The notes: generated from the sequence alone by a model not told the origin. A DNA stretch of 64,000 nucleotides from an uncultured Pelagibacteraceae bacterium (GCA_902574035.1 CACGMC010000004.1:39903-103902); one strand, 5' to 3'; shown: positions 51,081-60,441, counted from the first letter of the stretch. Numbers and translations: made by a program.

Positions 51081-51650
51081 TTAAGGTTCTAACTCAATAT
51101 CCCAGTATAAATAATCCATCCAACTTTCATGTAAAAAATTTGGTGGAAAGTTTCTACCATTTCTATGTAGATCATCTACTGTGGGCCTATAAGGTTTGTT
51201 AAATAATTTCATTCCACTCACTTCAAATAATTTTCCACCTTTTTTAACATTGCACGTAGAACATGCTGTTACGACATTTTCCCAGTCTGTAATTCCTCCT
51301 TTCGATTTCGGTAAAAGATGATCAAAAGTTAGATCTTTTTTATCTCCGCAATATTGACAAGTAAATTTATCTCTTAAAAAAACATTAAATCTTGTGAAAT
51401 TTGGATTATCTGATGGTTTAATAAAATTTTTTAATGCTATGACACTAGGTAAATTCATTTCGAAAGATGGGCTTCTAATTTTTCTTTTATAATTTGAAAC
51501 TATGCTTACTCTATTTAAAAAAACAGACTTAACTGCATCTTGCCAACACCATAAAGATAGAGGGTAATAGCTTAATGGCCTGAAATCTGCGTTTAAAACT
51601 AATGCAGGGCATTTTTCTAAAGGTACTTTATCATTTGCAGAAATAATCAT
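51081..51650 (-). CDS. HNH endonuclease family protein
   Basis: 189 aa. The HNH domain sits in the middle: FTCQYCGDKKDLTFDHLLPKSKGG near residue 93 (two Cys, the DH pair), then WENVVTACSTCNVKKGG with the second Cys pair. The N-terminal part ALVLNADFRPLSYYPLSLW is typical of a widespread chromosomal HNH family found in alphaproteobacteria and cyanobacteria, not a homing endonuclease. Cellular role unknown, possibly in DNA repair. Confidence 0.88.
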   Translation of the reverse strand: MIISANDKVPLEKCPALVLNADFRPLSYYPLSLWCWQDAVKSVFLNRVSIVSNYKRKIRSPSFEMNLPSVIALKNFIKPSDNPNFTRFNVFLRDKFTCQYCGDKKDLTFDHLLPKSKGGITDWENVVTACSTCNVKKGGKLFEVSGMKLFNKPYRPTVDDLHRNGRNFPPNFLHESWMDYLYWDIELEP

Positions 51651-51709
51651 AACTAAAGCTAAATGATATAAAAAATTAAATCAAGTTTTAATTTTGTGAC
51701 ATATTGTTG

Positions 51710-52363
51710 TTAGTATAATTTTTTTTTTATAAATTCTAGGCCAAGACTCGAGCCCTCTTGGGGTATTCTATGCTCGCAGTTTTTAAAAATCTTAGTTTGT
51801 ATCTTATAATTCAGTCTACTAAACAGCTCTATTGCTTCAAGCAAAAAACTTACTGGAACCACTTCGTCTTTCTCCCCGTGCATTAATATAATATCAGGTT
51901 TTGATTTAATATTGTTCTCTATATGTTTGATGTCAATTATTTTGCCTGAATAACCAATGACAGAATTAATTTTATCTTCTCTTTTCAATCCAGTCTGTAA
52001 ACTGATCATGCATCCTTGACTAAAACCACATAAAATAATTTTATCTGCTGGTAATTTATATTCTGCCTTAACTTCATCGATTAGCTCGTTTAATTTCATT
52101 TCTGCGACTAATGATTTTGTCAAAATTTCATCGCTTGTTTGATCCATTAAGTCAAACCATTGAAAGCCAGTTGGACTTACAGCACATCTCTCTGGTGCAT
52201 CTGGACATATAAAAACTGTTTTTGGAAGATAGTTTTTCCAATAATTTGCTAAAATTGAAATATCATTTCCATCTCCTCCATATCCATGGCAAAGTATTAC
52301 AACATTTTCGGGTTTTTGTTTCTCGGAAGACTTAATAACAGTTGTATTTAGTGAATAGCTCAT
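51710..52363 (-). CDS. Phospholipase/carboxylesterase family alpha/beta hydrolase
   Basis: 217 aa of the acyl-protein-thioesterase-like family. VILCHGYGGDGND near residue 22, nucleophile in ILCGFSQGCMISLQ near 110 (GFSQG), acid in ILMHGEKDEVVPVSF near 160, and His in NCEHRIP near 200. It hydrolyses short carboxyl esters or thioesters. Cytoplasmic. Divergent from the twin-TM gene at 52379. Confidence 0.9.
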   Translation of the reverse strand: MSYSLNTTVIKSSEKQKPENVVILCHGYGGDGNDISILANYWKNYLPKTVFICPDAPERCAVSPTGFQWFDLMDQTSDEILTKSLVAEMKLNELIDEVKAEYKLPADKIILCGFSQGCMISLQTGLKREDKINSVIGYSGKIIDIKHIENNIKSKPDIILMHGEKDEVVPVSFLLEAIELFSRLNYKIQTKIFKNCEHRIPQEGSSLGLEFIKKKLY

Positions 52364-52378
52364 TATATATAATTTATT

Positions 52379-52579
52379 ATGTCAGAACTTTTATTTAACT
52401 TTATCGGTTTTTCTCTTCTTGGTGCTGTTGCCATAGTTTTAATATTAGGTATTTATACTTTATTCAAAGGTGGTAGTACTAGTAAAAAATACTCAAATAA
52501 ACTGATGCAGTTAAGGGTTTTACTTCAATTTATAGCAATTATCGTTTTGGTTTTGTTGGCCTATTTTTTTAAAGATTAG
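52379..52579 (+). CDS. Twin transmembrane protein (HIG1-type)
   Basis: 66 aa with two membrane helices (residues 7-27 and 44-63) joined by a basic loop GGSTSKKYSNKLMQLRVLLQ. This is the alphaproteobacterial twin-TM family with the HIG1_N-like LMQLRVLLQ motif, related to mitochondrial respiratory supercomplex factors. Role in bacteria not established; association with the respiratory chain is inference. Overlaps the convergent thioredoxin-like gene by 11 nt. Confidence 0.85.
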   Translation: MSELLFNFIGFSLLGAVAIVLILGIYTLFKGGSTSKKYSNKLMQLRVLLQFIAIIVLVLLAYFFKD

Positions 52580-53102
52580 CTTTACTTTTCAAAAATTTTA
52601 AAAAGTTTTTTTCGTTAAAGTCAAATTCACCCATAATTCTTCCAAATTCATTTCCATTTTTATCTAGTAAAATTGTGGTTGGCATTCCTATCAACTTAAA
52701 CTTTTTAGCTAAATCTAATTTAGGATCAAAATAAGTATTTAAACTTACTACACCAATGTCTTGTAACCAATCTCTTACTCTAAGTTTGTTTGGTGGTTCC
52801 ATGTTAATAGGGTAAACATCTACTTGCGGTAAGTTTTGAGCTAGTTTTTCAAGTGACGGCATCTCTTTTTTGCAAGGTACACACCAAGTAGCCCAAAAAT
52901 TTAGTACCATGATCTTGCCTTTATTCTTAGATAAATCCACATCCTGAAGATTAATATCTTTAAAAGTTACACTGGTAATTTTTTTAGGTTTATCGTGAAT
53001 AACAAGATTGTTAGGGAGCTCCGCATAAGTTAATGGGTTATTAACAAATAAAAAGCCTATAAAAATGAATGTTATGATTTTAAAAGATTTACTAATTTTC
53101 AT
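52569..53102 (-). CDS. TlpA/ResA-like thioredoxin-fold protein, exported
   Basis: 177 aa. An N-terminal signal or anchor (IITFIFIGFLFVNNPLTYA) is followed by a thioredoxin domain with the redox pair in LNFWATWCVPCKKEMPSLEKL near residue 72 and the cis-Pro in LIGMPTTILLDKNG. Family members reduce periplasmic disulfides, for example in cytochrome c or copper-site maturation. Divergent from argH with 29 nt between, the order tlpA/argH/lipoprotein/lysA being usual in alphaproteobacteria. Confidence 0.9.
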   Translation of the reverse strand: MKISKSFKIITFIFIGFLFVNNPLTYAELPNNLVIHDKPKKITSVTFKDINLQDVDLSKNKGKIMVLNFWATWCVPCKKEMPSLEKLAQNLPQVDVYPINMEPPNKLRVRDWLQDIGVVSLNTYFDPKLDLAKKFKLIGMPTTILLDKNGNEFGRIMGEFDFNEKNFLKFLKSKANL

Positions 53103-53131
53103 ATTAATTTAAATTAAAAATAGCATAGATT

Positions 53132-54520
53132 ATGACAAATAAAAATAAGACAGTTTGGTCGAGTAGGTTTAAAAACCTACCTTCTCAATCATTTCAAAGA
53201 ATTGGGGCTTCTATAAATATAGACAAAAGACTCTACGAACAGGATATTTTTGCCTCAAAAATTCATACTCAAATGCTAATTAAAAAAAAAATAATTCCTA
53301 TTAAAGAAGGAAAAAAAATAATTAAAGGACTGGATAAAATTAAAGGGCAAATTAAAAAAGGTAAATTTAAATTTAAAGAAAAATTTGAAGATATTCATTT
53401 AAATATAGAGAAAAAATTATATGAAATAATTGGAGATGCAGCGGGTTATATGCATACTGCTAGATCAAGAAATGATCAGGTAGTGACGGACTTTAAGCTT
53501 TGGGTAAAAGATTCATCTTTAGTTTTAATTAAAGAATTGAATTCTTTAATGAAAAATTTAATAAACAAAGCAGACAAAAATGTGGGAACCGTTATGCCAG
53601 GTTTTACTCACCTTAAAAACGCTCAGCCTGTCTCATTTGCTCATTATCTCTTAGCTTATTATGAAATGTTAAAAAGAGATAAGCAAAGATTTCATAACAA
53701 TTTAGAATTAATAAACGAGTCTCCGCTCGGTGCCGCGGCTTTATCTGGGACGTCTTACAATATAGATAGAAACTTTACTTCTAAAAAGTTAGGTTTTAAA
53801 AAACCTACAAATAATTCGATTGATACAGTTTCGGATAGAGATTTTGCAATAGATTTTCTTTATGCTTGCGCTGTATGTGCAATGCATCTATCGAGACTGG
53901 CTGAAGACTTTATTATATTGAATTCTGATGCTTATCAGTTGATAAGCTTTAATGATAAAATGCTTACTGGTTCATCTATAATGCCTCAAAAAAAGAATCC
54001 TGATCCTGCAGAACTTATAAGAGGTAGAACTGGAATTAATTATGGGAAGTTAAATTCTATTTTAACAATAATGAAAGGACTTCCAATTTCATATTTTAAA
54101 GATTTACAAGATGATAAAGCATTAGTATTTGATGGTTATGATACTTTGAAAGATACTTTAATCATGAGCAATGAACTAGTTAAAAATATTAACCCAAATA
54201 AAACTAGAATGTCCGATATGGCAAAAACTGGTTATACGACGGCAACAGATTTTGCCGACTACCTTGTAAAAGATAAAAAACTATCTTTTAGGGAAGCTTA
54301 TAAAATATCTTCAAAAATTGTTAATTATGCAGAAAAAAATAAGAAAAATTTAGATGAATTAACTTTAAATGAAATAAAGAAGTTTTACAAAAACTTGAAT
54401 AATAATGTTTTAAAAATTTTTAATGTTAAACATTCAATGAATTCAAAAAATTCTTATGGTGGAACCTCTGAAAGAAATATAAAAAATATGATAAGAAAAT
54501 ATAAAAAGGAACTTAAATGA
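53132..54520 (+). CDS. argH: Argininosuccinate lyase
   Basis: 462 aa, full length. Fumarase/aspartase superfamily motifs: HTARSRNDQVVTDFKLW near residue 108 and the signature TGSSIMPQKKNPDPAELIRG near 280 with the flexible catalytic Ser loop. It splits argininosuccinate into arginine and fumarate, the last step of arginine synthesis. Its stop overlaps the lipoprotein start (ATGA). Confidence 0.97.
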   Translation: MTNKNKTVWSSRFKNLPSQSFQRIGASINIDKRLYEQDIFASKIHTQMLIKKKIIPIKEGKKIIKGLDKIKGQIKKGKFKFKEKFEDIHLNIEKKLYEIIGDAAGYMHTARSRNDQVVTDFKLWVKDSSLVLIKELNSLMKNLINKADKNVGTVMPGFTHLKNAQPVSFAHYLLAYYEMLKRDKQRFHNNLELINESPLGAAALSGTSYNIDRNFTSKKLGFKKPTNNSIDTVSDRDFAIDFLYACAVCAMHLSRLAEDFIILNSDAYQLISFNDKMLTGSSIMPQKKNPDPAELIRGRTGINYGKLNSILTIMKGLPISYFKDLQDDKALVFDGYDTLKDTLIMSNELVKNINPNKTRMSDMAKTGYTTATDFADYLVKDKKLSFREAYKISSKIVNYAEKNKKNLDELTLNEIKKFYKNLNNNVLKIFNVKHSMNSKNSYGGTSERNIKNMIRKYKKELK

Positions 54521-54627
54521 AATTTGTTATTACTCTTATATTATTAATGTTTATGTTAGGATCATGTGGAAAAAAATCAGATCCACAGTACCAGGGATCA
54601 ATTAATAATTTTACAAAAATAATTTAA
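54517..54627 (+). CDS. lptM: Small LptM-like lipoprotein
   Basis: 36 aa. A lipoprotein signal ends in the lipobox LGSC, giving Cys16, followed by GKKSDPQYQGS. Small lipoproteins of this form between argH and lysA/dapF-type genes belong to the YifL/LptM group; in E. coli LptM assists maturation of the LPS transporter LptD. Here the post-Cys sequence CGKKSDP fits the CGxKG.L..P pattern only in part. Coupled to argH (ATGA) and 3 nt before lysA. Too short for most gene finders. Confidence 0.7.
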   Translation: MKFVITLILLMFMLGSCGKKSDPQYQGSINNFTKII

Positions 54628-54630
54628 TAT

Positions 54631-55860
54631 ATGTCTTATATAAGATACAAAAATAATAATCTATTTGTGGAGAATGTCTCTGTAAGAAGACTGGTGTCAA
54701 AATTAAGCACTCCTTTTTATCTTTATTCGGAGAGTAATATTGTTGAAAATTACAAATCTTTCTCAAATAATTTTAAAAAATCTAAACCTTTAATTTGTTT
54801 TTCCGTAAAAGCAAATTCAAATATTCAAATTTTAAAAGTTTTAAAAAAAATGGGATCAGGTGCCGATGTGGTTTCTGGAGGTGAATTACTTAAAGCTATA
54901 AAATCTGGCATACAACCCAGTAAAATTGTTTTCTCCGGTGTTGGTAAAACAGAGGAAGAAATAAGATTAGCTATAAAAAGAAATATCTTATTAATTAATG
55001 TGGAGTCAGAAAATGAAGCTATATTGATTAATAAAATTGCAGGTAACTTAAAAAAAAAGATTGCTATAGGTATCAGGCTTAATCCTGATATAAATGCACC
55101 AACACATAAAAAAATTTCTACGGGTAAAGCAGAAGATAAATTTGGTCTTTCGAAAACAAGTTTAATTTCATTTTGTCTTAATATTAAAAAGTTGAAAAAT
55201 TTAAGACTTAAAGCAATTAGTGTACATATTGGAAGTCAAATATTAAGTGAAAACCCTTTTAAAAAGACTTTAAAAGTCTTGGAGGAAATAATTAATAAAA
55301 CAAAAATTAACTTTAAGTTCGTAGATCTTGGTGGTGGATTTGGTATTGCTTATAAAAAAAACGACAGAAAAATAAATCTTAAAAACTATTCAAATTTAGT
55401 AGAAAAGTTTAGACAGAAATATAACTGTAGCATAATTTTTGAACCAGGACGGGCGATCGTAGGTGATGCAGCTATCTTGGTTGCTAAAGTTCAATACTTA
55501 AAAAAAGGTTCAAATAAAACATTTGCAATTTTAAATGCTGGTATGAATGATTTTATGAGAACTGCACTTTATGATGCGGTTCATAACATAATTCCTGTAA
55601 TTAAAAATGGTAAAAAAAATAATGGTCCTTTAGAATTCGTAGGTCCAATATGTGAGACAACTTGCAAATTTATCAAATATAATAAATACCAAAGAATGAA
55701 CCAATCTGATTACGTTGCTATTTCTGACGTTGGAGCTTACGGTGCTTCTTTGTCTTCAAATTATAATACTAAACCATTAATAGCTGAGATAATTATAAAT
55801 AAATCTAAAGCTAGAGTAATTAGAAAAAAACAGGATATAAAAAGCTTACTAAACCAATAA
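54631..55860 (+). CDS. lysA: Diaminopimelate decarboxylase
   Basis: 409 aa of the alanine-racemase-fold decarboxylases. PLP lysine in ICFSVKANSNIQIL near residue 56, VHIGSQI near 195, FVDLGGGFGI near 229, IFEPGRAIVGDA near 270, and GPICETTC near 330 with the second-subunit Cys. It makes lysine from meso-diaminopimelate. Follows the lipoprotein and overlaps plsC by 1 nt (TAATG). Confidence 0.97.
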   Translation: MSYIRYKNNNLFVENVSVRRLVSKLSTPFYLYSESNIVENYKSFSNNFKKSKPLICFSVKANSNIQILKVLKKMGSGADVVSGGELLKAIKSGIQPSKIVFSGVGKTEEEIRLAIKRNILLINVESENEAILINKIAGNLKKKIAIGIRLNPDINAPTHKKISTGKAEDKFGLSKTSLISFCLNIKKLKNLRLKAISVHIGSQILSENPFKKTLKVLEEIINKTKINFKFVDLGGGFGIAYKKNDRKINLKNYSNLVEKFRQKYNCSIIFEPGRAIVGDAAILVAKVQYLKKGSNKTFAILNAGMNDFMRTALYDAVHNIIPVIKNGKKNNGPLEFVGPICETTCKFIKYNKYQRMNQSDYVAISDVGAYGASLSSNYNTKPLIAEIIINKSKARVIRKKQDIKSLLNQ

Positions 55861-56567
55861 TGCAATTTATAAGATCGGTCTTATTCACCATATTATTTTA
55901 TTCTACCTTAATATTAGTTTTTGTTTTAGCTGTACCAACATTAATTCTACCTAGTAAAGCTTCGTTAGTTTGTGGAAAGATATTGGCACATATTATTATT
56001 TTTTTATTAAGGTTTATATTAGGAGTTAAAGTTACTTTTTCTGGAGTAGAAAATTTAAAAAAAAACGAAAGGTTTTTTGTTGCTAGTGCTCACCAATCTT
56101 TACTTGAAACATTTATACTCCAAGCACCTTTGCAGTATCCTATTTTTATTCTTAAAAAGGAGCTCCTAAAAATTCCATTATTTGGTTGGTATTTAAAAAA
56201 AATTGGTTCGATTGATATTGTAAGAGACACTACTACAAGAGATAATTTAAATTTTTTTGATAAAATCAAAAATAATATTGAAATTAGCAAAAGACCTCTA
56301 TTAATTTTTCCTCAAGGAACAAGAGTAAAATTTGGTGAAAGACTGCCATTTAAAAAAGGTGCTGGTAGAATTTACGAGGGATTAAATTTGCCTTGTGTTC
56401 CTGTTGCGTTGAACACTGGAAAAGTTTGGCCGAAAAACAGTTTTTTGAAACATAATCACGACATTAAGATATCTTTCTTAGAACCTATTAAGCCTGGAAA
56501 AGATAAAAATGTTTTTATAATTGATTTAGAGAATAAAATATATTCTGCTATTGATAATTTAAATTAA
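55860..56567 (+). CDS. plsC: 1-acyl-sn-glycerol-3-phosphate acyltransferase
   Basis: 235 aa with an N-terminal membrane segment. The acyltransferase motifs are SAHQSLLETFIL near residue 76 (HX4E instead of the usual HX4D) and IFPQGTRVKFG near 150 (FPQGTR instead of FPEGTR). Both substitutions are usual in an alphaproteobacterial PlsC branch, so activity is expected. It makes phosphatidate at the inner membrane. Convergent with tyrA, overlapping by 4 nt. Confidence 0.9.
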   Translation: MQFIRSVLFTILFYSTLILVFVLAVPTLILPSKASLVCGKILAHIIIFLLRFILGVKVTFSGVENLKKNERFFVASAHQSLLETFILQAPLQYPIFILKKELLKIPLFGWYLKKIGSIDIVRDTTTRDNLNFFDKIKNNIEISKRPLLIFPQGTRVKFGERLPFKKGAGRIYEGLNLPCVPVALNTGKVWPKNSFLKHNHDIKISFLEPIKPGKDKNVFIIDLENKIYSAIDNLN

Positions 56568-57469
56568 TTTTTTTTTCTACCAAAATCAGGGGTTTCGACA
56601 TCTTGACCGGCTTTAACAATCTCTTTTCTAACATTCTTAGTTGAAGCAAATATTTTCAAGAGTTTATCACCATTTTTCTCTGTAATAGCTTTTTTAAAAT
56701 CATCAATATTTTTTGAGAATTTATCTAAAATTTTTACAATATTTTCACTATTATCAATAAAAATATCTTTCCACATCAAAGGGTCTGAAGATGCAATACG
56801 AGTAAAGTCTCTTAAACCTCCTGCGCTATATTTGATTATTTCATTTTTAAATTTTTCATCGGTTTCAATTGCGGTTATTACAATATTGTATGCTACGGCA
56901 TGGGGCAAATGACTAGTAAGGGCAAGTATATGATCGTGATCATCAATACTCATTAATTTAACCTTGCTTCCTAAAAATTCCCAGAATTTTTTTAATTTTT
57001 CAACTTTATCTTTGTTTGAGTTTTTGGTGTCACAAATTATTGTCCATCTATTTTTAAACAAATCTTTAAAACCAGCAGAAGGGCCACTTTCTTCGGTTCC
57101 CGCTATAGGATGAGATGCTATCCAGAAAATACTTGTTAAATTAAAATTTTCAAATATTTTATTTACTTCTTTTTTTACCGATCCAGTGTCTGTAATAATA
57201 GCGCCCTTTTTAAACGTGTCTTTTGCAGACAATAAAACCTCTTTGTAGGAACTTAGAGGAATGGCAAGAATTATTAGATCTGAGTCTTTTACCGCAGATT
57301 GAATATCTTTTGAGACGTTGCTACATAACCCTTCTTTTTTAATTGTTTCAACTACATCCTTTGATTTATCAAAAACTGTAATCGTTTTGCTTATTTCATT
57401 ATTATTTATGTTTCTCAGAATTGATGAACCTATTAAGCCACAGCCAATTATAGTAATTTTTTCGAACAT
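56564..57469 (-). CDS. tyrA: Prephenate/arogenate dehydrogenase
   Basis: 301 aa. NAD(P)-binding ITIIGCGLIGSSILRNI at the N-terminus, catalytic His in SHPIAGTEESGPSAG near residue 117, and LTSHLPHAVAYN near 187. It oxidatively decarboxylates prephenate or arogenate on the tyrosine pathway. Overlaps hisC by 1 nt; the pair hisC-tyrA divergent from metX is an alphaproteobacterial order, and this hisC-type enzyme may also transaminate aromatic intermediates. Confidence 0.95.
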   Translation of the reverse strand: MFEKITIIGCGLIGSSILRNINNNEISKTITVFDKSKDVVETIKKEGLCSNVSKDIQSAVKDSDLIILAIPLSSYKEVLLSAKDTFKKGAIITDTGSVKKEVNKIFENFNLTSIFWIASHPIAGTEESGPSAGFKDLFKNRWTIICDTKNSNKDKVEKLKKFWEFLGSKVKLMSIDDHDHILALTSHLPHAVAYNIVITAIETDEKFKNEIIKYSAGGLRDFTRIASSDPLMWKDIFIDNSENIVKILDKFSKNIDDFKKAITEKNGDKLLKIFASTKNVRKEIVKAGQDVETPDFGRKKN

Positions 57470-58545
57470 TAGATTATTTTCCTTAAAGTCTTTATAAATT
57501 TTTTATTTTCAAAATTATTTCCAATTGTTATTCTTAAAGAATTTTTTATCTTATATACATCCATTTTTCTGACTAAAATTCCACTTTTCGCTAATTTTAA
57601 AAATATTTTTTTTGAGTTCCCCTTAATCTTATTGAAGTTTATCAATAAAAAATTTCCATAACTGGGATTAGTTTCTACCCCAAGATTTTTAAAATTATTA
57701 TAAAAGATTTTAACCCATCTATTAACATGTTTTATTTCCTTGTTTAACCACTTAACATCTTTAATCGATTCCACAGCAGCAAATAAACCAGCTCTATTAA
57801 TATTAAAAGGTGGTTTAACTTGATTTAATGCATTTATCAAATTTTTAGGACCATATCCCCATCCAACTCTTAGTCCGGCAAGACCATAAATTTTTGAAAA
57901 TGTTCTTGTTACAATAACATTTTTAGAATTAGAGAATAACTTCATACCTGACAAATAATGTTTATCTTTTACGTATTCAAAATAAGCGTCATCAACAACT
58001 AACAATATATTACTTCTTAACTTTTTTCTTAATTTTAGCAATTCTTTTTTACTAATAAATGTTCCTGTAGGATTATTTGGATTTGCTAAAAAAACAATCT
58101 TTGTTTTTTTAGTTACCTTAGAAAGAATATTATTTATAGAAATTTTAAAATTTTTTTCTTTTGCATATTTAATTTTTGCTCCGTAAATCTTACTATAAAT
58201 TCTGTAAATTATAAAACTAAACTCAGGAACAATTACCTCATCATTTTTATCAATAAAGGTTTTACATATTAGTTCAAATATTTGATCAGAACCGGACCCT
58301 AGTATAATTCTTCTTGTATCAAGTTTAAATTTTTTAGCTAACACTTTTCTAAGAAAAATACCTTCTGAGTCTGGATACCTTTTTAGATTTTTTGATACTT
58401 TGTTGAATTCTTTTATTGCTTTAGGACTAGGGCCCAATGCAGACTCATTTGCTGACATTTTAATATTTGCCGCTTTCTGCTTAAATAAACTTAATCCAGC
58501 AACATATTTTTCTGCATTAATTTTTTTCGGTTTTGGTAAATTCAT
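57469..58545 (-). CDS. hisC: Histidinol-phosphate aminotransferase (HisC family)
   Basis: 358 aa PLP enzyme of fold type I. IKMSANESALGPSPKAI near residue 27, FLANPNNPTGTFIS near 150, VDDAYFEYV near 182, and the PLP lysine in VTRTFSKIYGLAGLRVGWG near 210. It transaminates imidazole-acetol phosphate and, in the tyrA-linked copy, probably aromatic keto acids too. Starts 57 nt from the metX promoter on the other strand. Confidence 0.93.
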   Translation of the reverse strand: MNLPKPKKINAEKYVAGLSLFKQKAANIKMSANESALGPSPKAIKEFNKVSKNLKRYPDSEGIFLRKVLAKKFKLDTRRIILGSGSDQIFELICKTFIDKNDEVIVPEFSFIIYRIYSKIYGAKIKYAKEKNFKISINNILSKVTKKTKIVFLANPNNPTGTFISKKELLKLRKKLRSNILLVVDDAYFEYVKDKHYLSGMKLFSNSKNVIVTRTFSKIYGLAGLRVGWGYGPKNLINALNQVKPPFNINRAGLFAAVESIKDVKWLNKEIKHVNRWVKIFYNNFKNLGVETNPSYGNFLLINFNKIKGNSKKIFLKLAKSGILVRKMDVYKIKNSLRITIGNNFENKKFIKTLRKII

Positions 58546-58602
58546 TTTATTTTAGTTAATATATAAAAAGCTATAGTAATGCTAGTTTCATTACATATGA
58601 AT

Positions 58603-58631
58603 TTGACAAGTTTACGACTATTTAGTATTAA
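58603..58631 (+). promoter_or_regulatory. Sigma-70 promoter for the metX riboswitch transcript
   Basis: TTGACA (58603-58608), 17-bp spacer, TATTAA (58626-58631). Initiation would fall at about 58637-58639, exactly where the SAM-II aptamer's first stem begins, which supports both calls. Confidence 0.7.
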
Positions 58632-58638
58632 TTTCCTT

Positions 58639-58690
58639 AAGGCGCCGATTTAACCAAATTGCAGGCGCTTTATAAATGTAGCTAAACAGG
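58639..58690 (+). promoter_or_regulatory. SAM-II riboswitch aptamer
   Basis: AAGGCGCC (58639-58646) pairs with GGCGCTTT (58664-58671), allowing one G-U pair, as P1. The loop GATTTAACCAAATTGCA and the tail ATAAATGTAGCTAAACAGG carry the residues of the SAM-II pseudoknot, very close to the known marine metX aptamer. It binds S-adenosylmethionine. Located between the promoter and metX, so high SAM should switch the gene off. Confidence 0.92.
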
Positions 58691-58721
58691 AGATAGCCCG
58701 GTTTAGCTGGGCTTTTTTTTT
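58680..58721 (+). terminator. Riboswitch expression platform: terminator and antiterminator
   Basis: AGCCC (58695-58699) and GGGCT (58709-58713) form a stem followed by nine T, a terminator ending 2 nt before the metX ATG. The perfect 8-bp inverted repeat AGCTAAAC (58680-58687) and GTTTAGCT (58701-58708) can form instead, using both the aptamer tail and the terminator loop. SAM-bound aptamer holds AGCTAAA in its pseudoknot and leaves the terminator free; without SAM the antiterminator can form. This is inference from pairing alone. Confidence 0.75.
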
Positions 58722-58723
58722 GG

Positions 58724-59863
58724 ATGAATAGTAAACTTGAAAATATAAAGAAAATTAAAGTAGAAAAACCACTTAAATTAGATTGTGGGAAGACAATTAA
58801 TAATTTTCCTCTAGCATATGAAACCTATGGAAAATTAAACAAAGATAAGGACAATGCAATTTTAGTATTCCATGCTTTAACGGGTGATCAATTTGTTTCT
58901 GGTACTAATCCTATTACAAACAAAGAAGGATGGTGGATTACTGCTGTAGGACCAGGAAAGGCTATAGACACAAATAAATATTTCGTAATTTGTGCAAATG
59001 TAATAGGTGGTTGTATGGGTTCTTTAGGGCCTAAAGATATTAATCCGGAAACTGAACAACCTTATGGATTAGATTTTCCTGTAATTACAATTAGAGATAT
59101 GGTCAGAGCCCAAGAGTCATTGCTTGATCATCTTGGAATAAAAAAACTTTTGTGTGCAACCGGAGGATCTATGGGTGGCATGCAACTTTTACAATTTTGC
59201 TCAACCTTTCCTAATAGATCTTTTTCAGCAATTCCAATTGCTTGTAGCTCAAGTCATAGCGCACAAAATATTGCTTTAAATGAGTTGGCTCGCCAGGCCA
59301 TAATGGCCGATCCAGTATGGGACAAAGGGAAGTATTTTCTTAAAGATGTTCAGCCAAAAAATGGATTAGCTGTTGCAAGAATGGTTGGGCATATAAGTTA
59401 TTTATCAGAAAAAGGTATGCAAGAAAAGTTCGGAAGAAAATTACAGGAAAAAGCGGATTACGAATTTAGCTTTAATGCTGACTTTCAAGTTGAAAGTTAT
59501 TTAAGACATCAAGGCTACGCATTTGTTGAGAGATTTGATGCAAATTCTGTTTTATACATTACACGAGCGATGGACTATTTCGATCTTTCAAAACAATTTA
59601 AGGGTGGTTTAGTTGAGGCTTTTAAGGGGCAGAAAACTAAATTTTTGATTATTTCTTTCTCATCTGATTGGCTTTACACGACTAAGGAAAACAAAGATAT
59701 AGTTATAGCTTTAAATGCTTCGGGAGCAGATGTTTCTTATTCAGAAATTGTAACAGACAAAGGGCATGACTCTTTCTTGCTGCAAGTACCAGATTTTCTA
59801 AAAACATTAAAAAGTTTTATAGACTCAATGTATGAAAAATTTAAAAATGAAAAAAGAATTTAA
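58724..59863 (+). CDS. metX: Homoserine O-acetyltransferase
   Basis: 379 aa alpha/beta hydrolase-fold enzyme. [20 protein letters not shown] near residue 28, [12 protein letters not shown] near 103, nucleophile in [14 protein letters not shown] near 145, and the C-terminal Asp/His region [10 protein letters not shown]. It acetylates (or succinylates) homoserine for methionine synthesis. The ATG is directly behind the terminator T-run. The purine-rich AGGAGA lies about 30 nt upstream, too far for a normal ribosome site, so translation probably relies on a weak start. Overlaps metW. Confidence 0.96.
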   Translation: MNSKLENIKKIKVEKPLKLDCGKTINNFPLAYETYGKLNKDKDNAILVFHALTGDQFVSGTNPITNKEGWWITAVGPGKAIDTNKYFVICANVIGGCMGSLGPKDINPETEQPYGLDFPVITIRDMVRAQESLLDHLGIKKLLCATGGSMGGMQLLQFCSTFPNRSFSAIPIACSSSHSAQNIALNELARQAIMADPVWDKGKYFLKDVQPKNGLAVARMVGHISYLSEKGMQEKFGRKLQEKADYEFSFNADFQVESYLRHQGYAFVERFDANSVLYITRAMDYFDLSKQFKGGLVEAFKGQKTKFLIISFSSDWLYTTKENKDIVIALNASGADVSYSEIVTDKGHDSFLLQVPDFLKTLKSFIDSMYEKFKNEKRI

Positions 59864-60440
59864 AGTAATTGCAGATTTATTACCTAATAATACAAGAGTA
59901 TTGGATGTGGGTTGTGGAGATGGTTCTTTGATGGATTTGCTTTACAAGAAAAAAAATATTGAAGTTCGGGGTTTAGAACTTGATCAAATTAATGTTCAAC
60001 AATGTATCCACAAAGGTTTACCCGTTATACAAGGTAATGCAGAAACAGAACTTCATCAGTTTCCAAACCAATCATTTGACTATGTAGTTTTGAGCCAAAC
60101 TCTACAAGCTTTTTACAATCCAGAAAAAGTATTAAGGGAACTTTTAAGAATTGGTAAATCAGTGATTATCTCAATTCCAAATTTTGGATACTGGAAAGTA
60201 AGAACAAAACTTTTATTTTTTGGTGAAATGCCAGTAACAAAAACTTTGCCAAATACTTGGTATAACACACCAAATTTACACATGTGTACAATTAAAGATC
60301 TTTTTAGTTTTTGTGATGAAAAAAAAATAAAAATTAAAAAAGTAATTGGAGTAAACGAAGACAAAACATCTTTAATTAAAAGAAGTAATTTAGAAATTAA
60401 GAACCTGTTTTCAAAACTAGGCATATTTTTAATTGGATAA
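59847..60440 (+). CDS. metW: Methionine biosynthesis protein MetW
   Basis: About 197 aa. SAM-methyltransferase fold with [16 protein letters not shown] near residue 20, [27 protein letters not shown] near 60, and [12 protein letters not shown] near 107, all typical of MetW. It partners MetX in homoserine acylation. The ATG at 59847 gives the usual N-terminus ([15 protein letters not shown]) and a 17-nt overlap with metX; an ATG at 59832 is also possible. Confidence 0.93.
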   Translation: MKKEFKVIADLLPNNTRVLDVGCGDGSLMDLLYKKKNIEVRGLELDQINVQQCIHKGLPVIQGNAETELHQFPNQSFDYVVLSQTLQAFYNPEKVLRELLRIGKSVIISIPNFGYWKVRTKLLFFGEMPVTKTLPNTWYNTPNLHMCTIKDLFSFCDEKKIKIKKVIGVNEDKTSLIKRSNLEIKNLFSKLGIFLIG

Positions 60441-60441
60441 T

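Noticed and set aside
58690..58723. A second, SAM-V type aptamer behind SAM-II, as in some marine tandem leaders
   Set aside because: The metX ATG follows the terminator T-run immediately, leaving no room for another aptamer.
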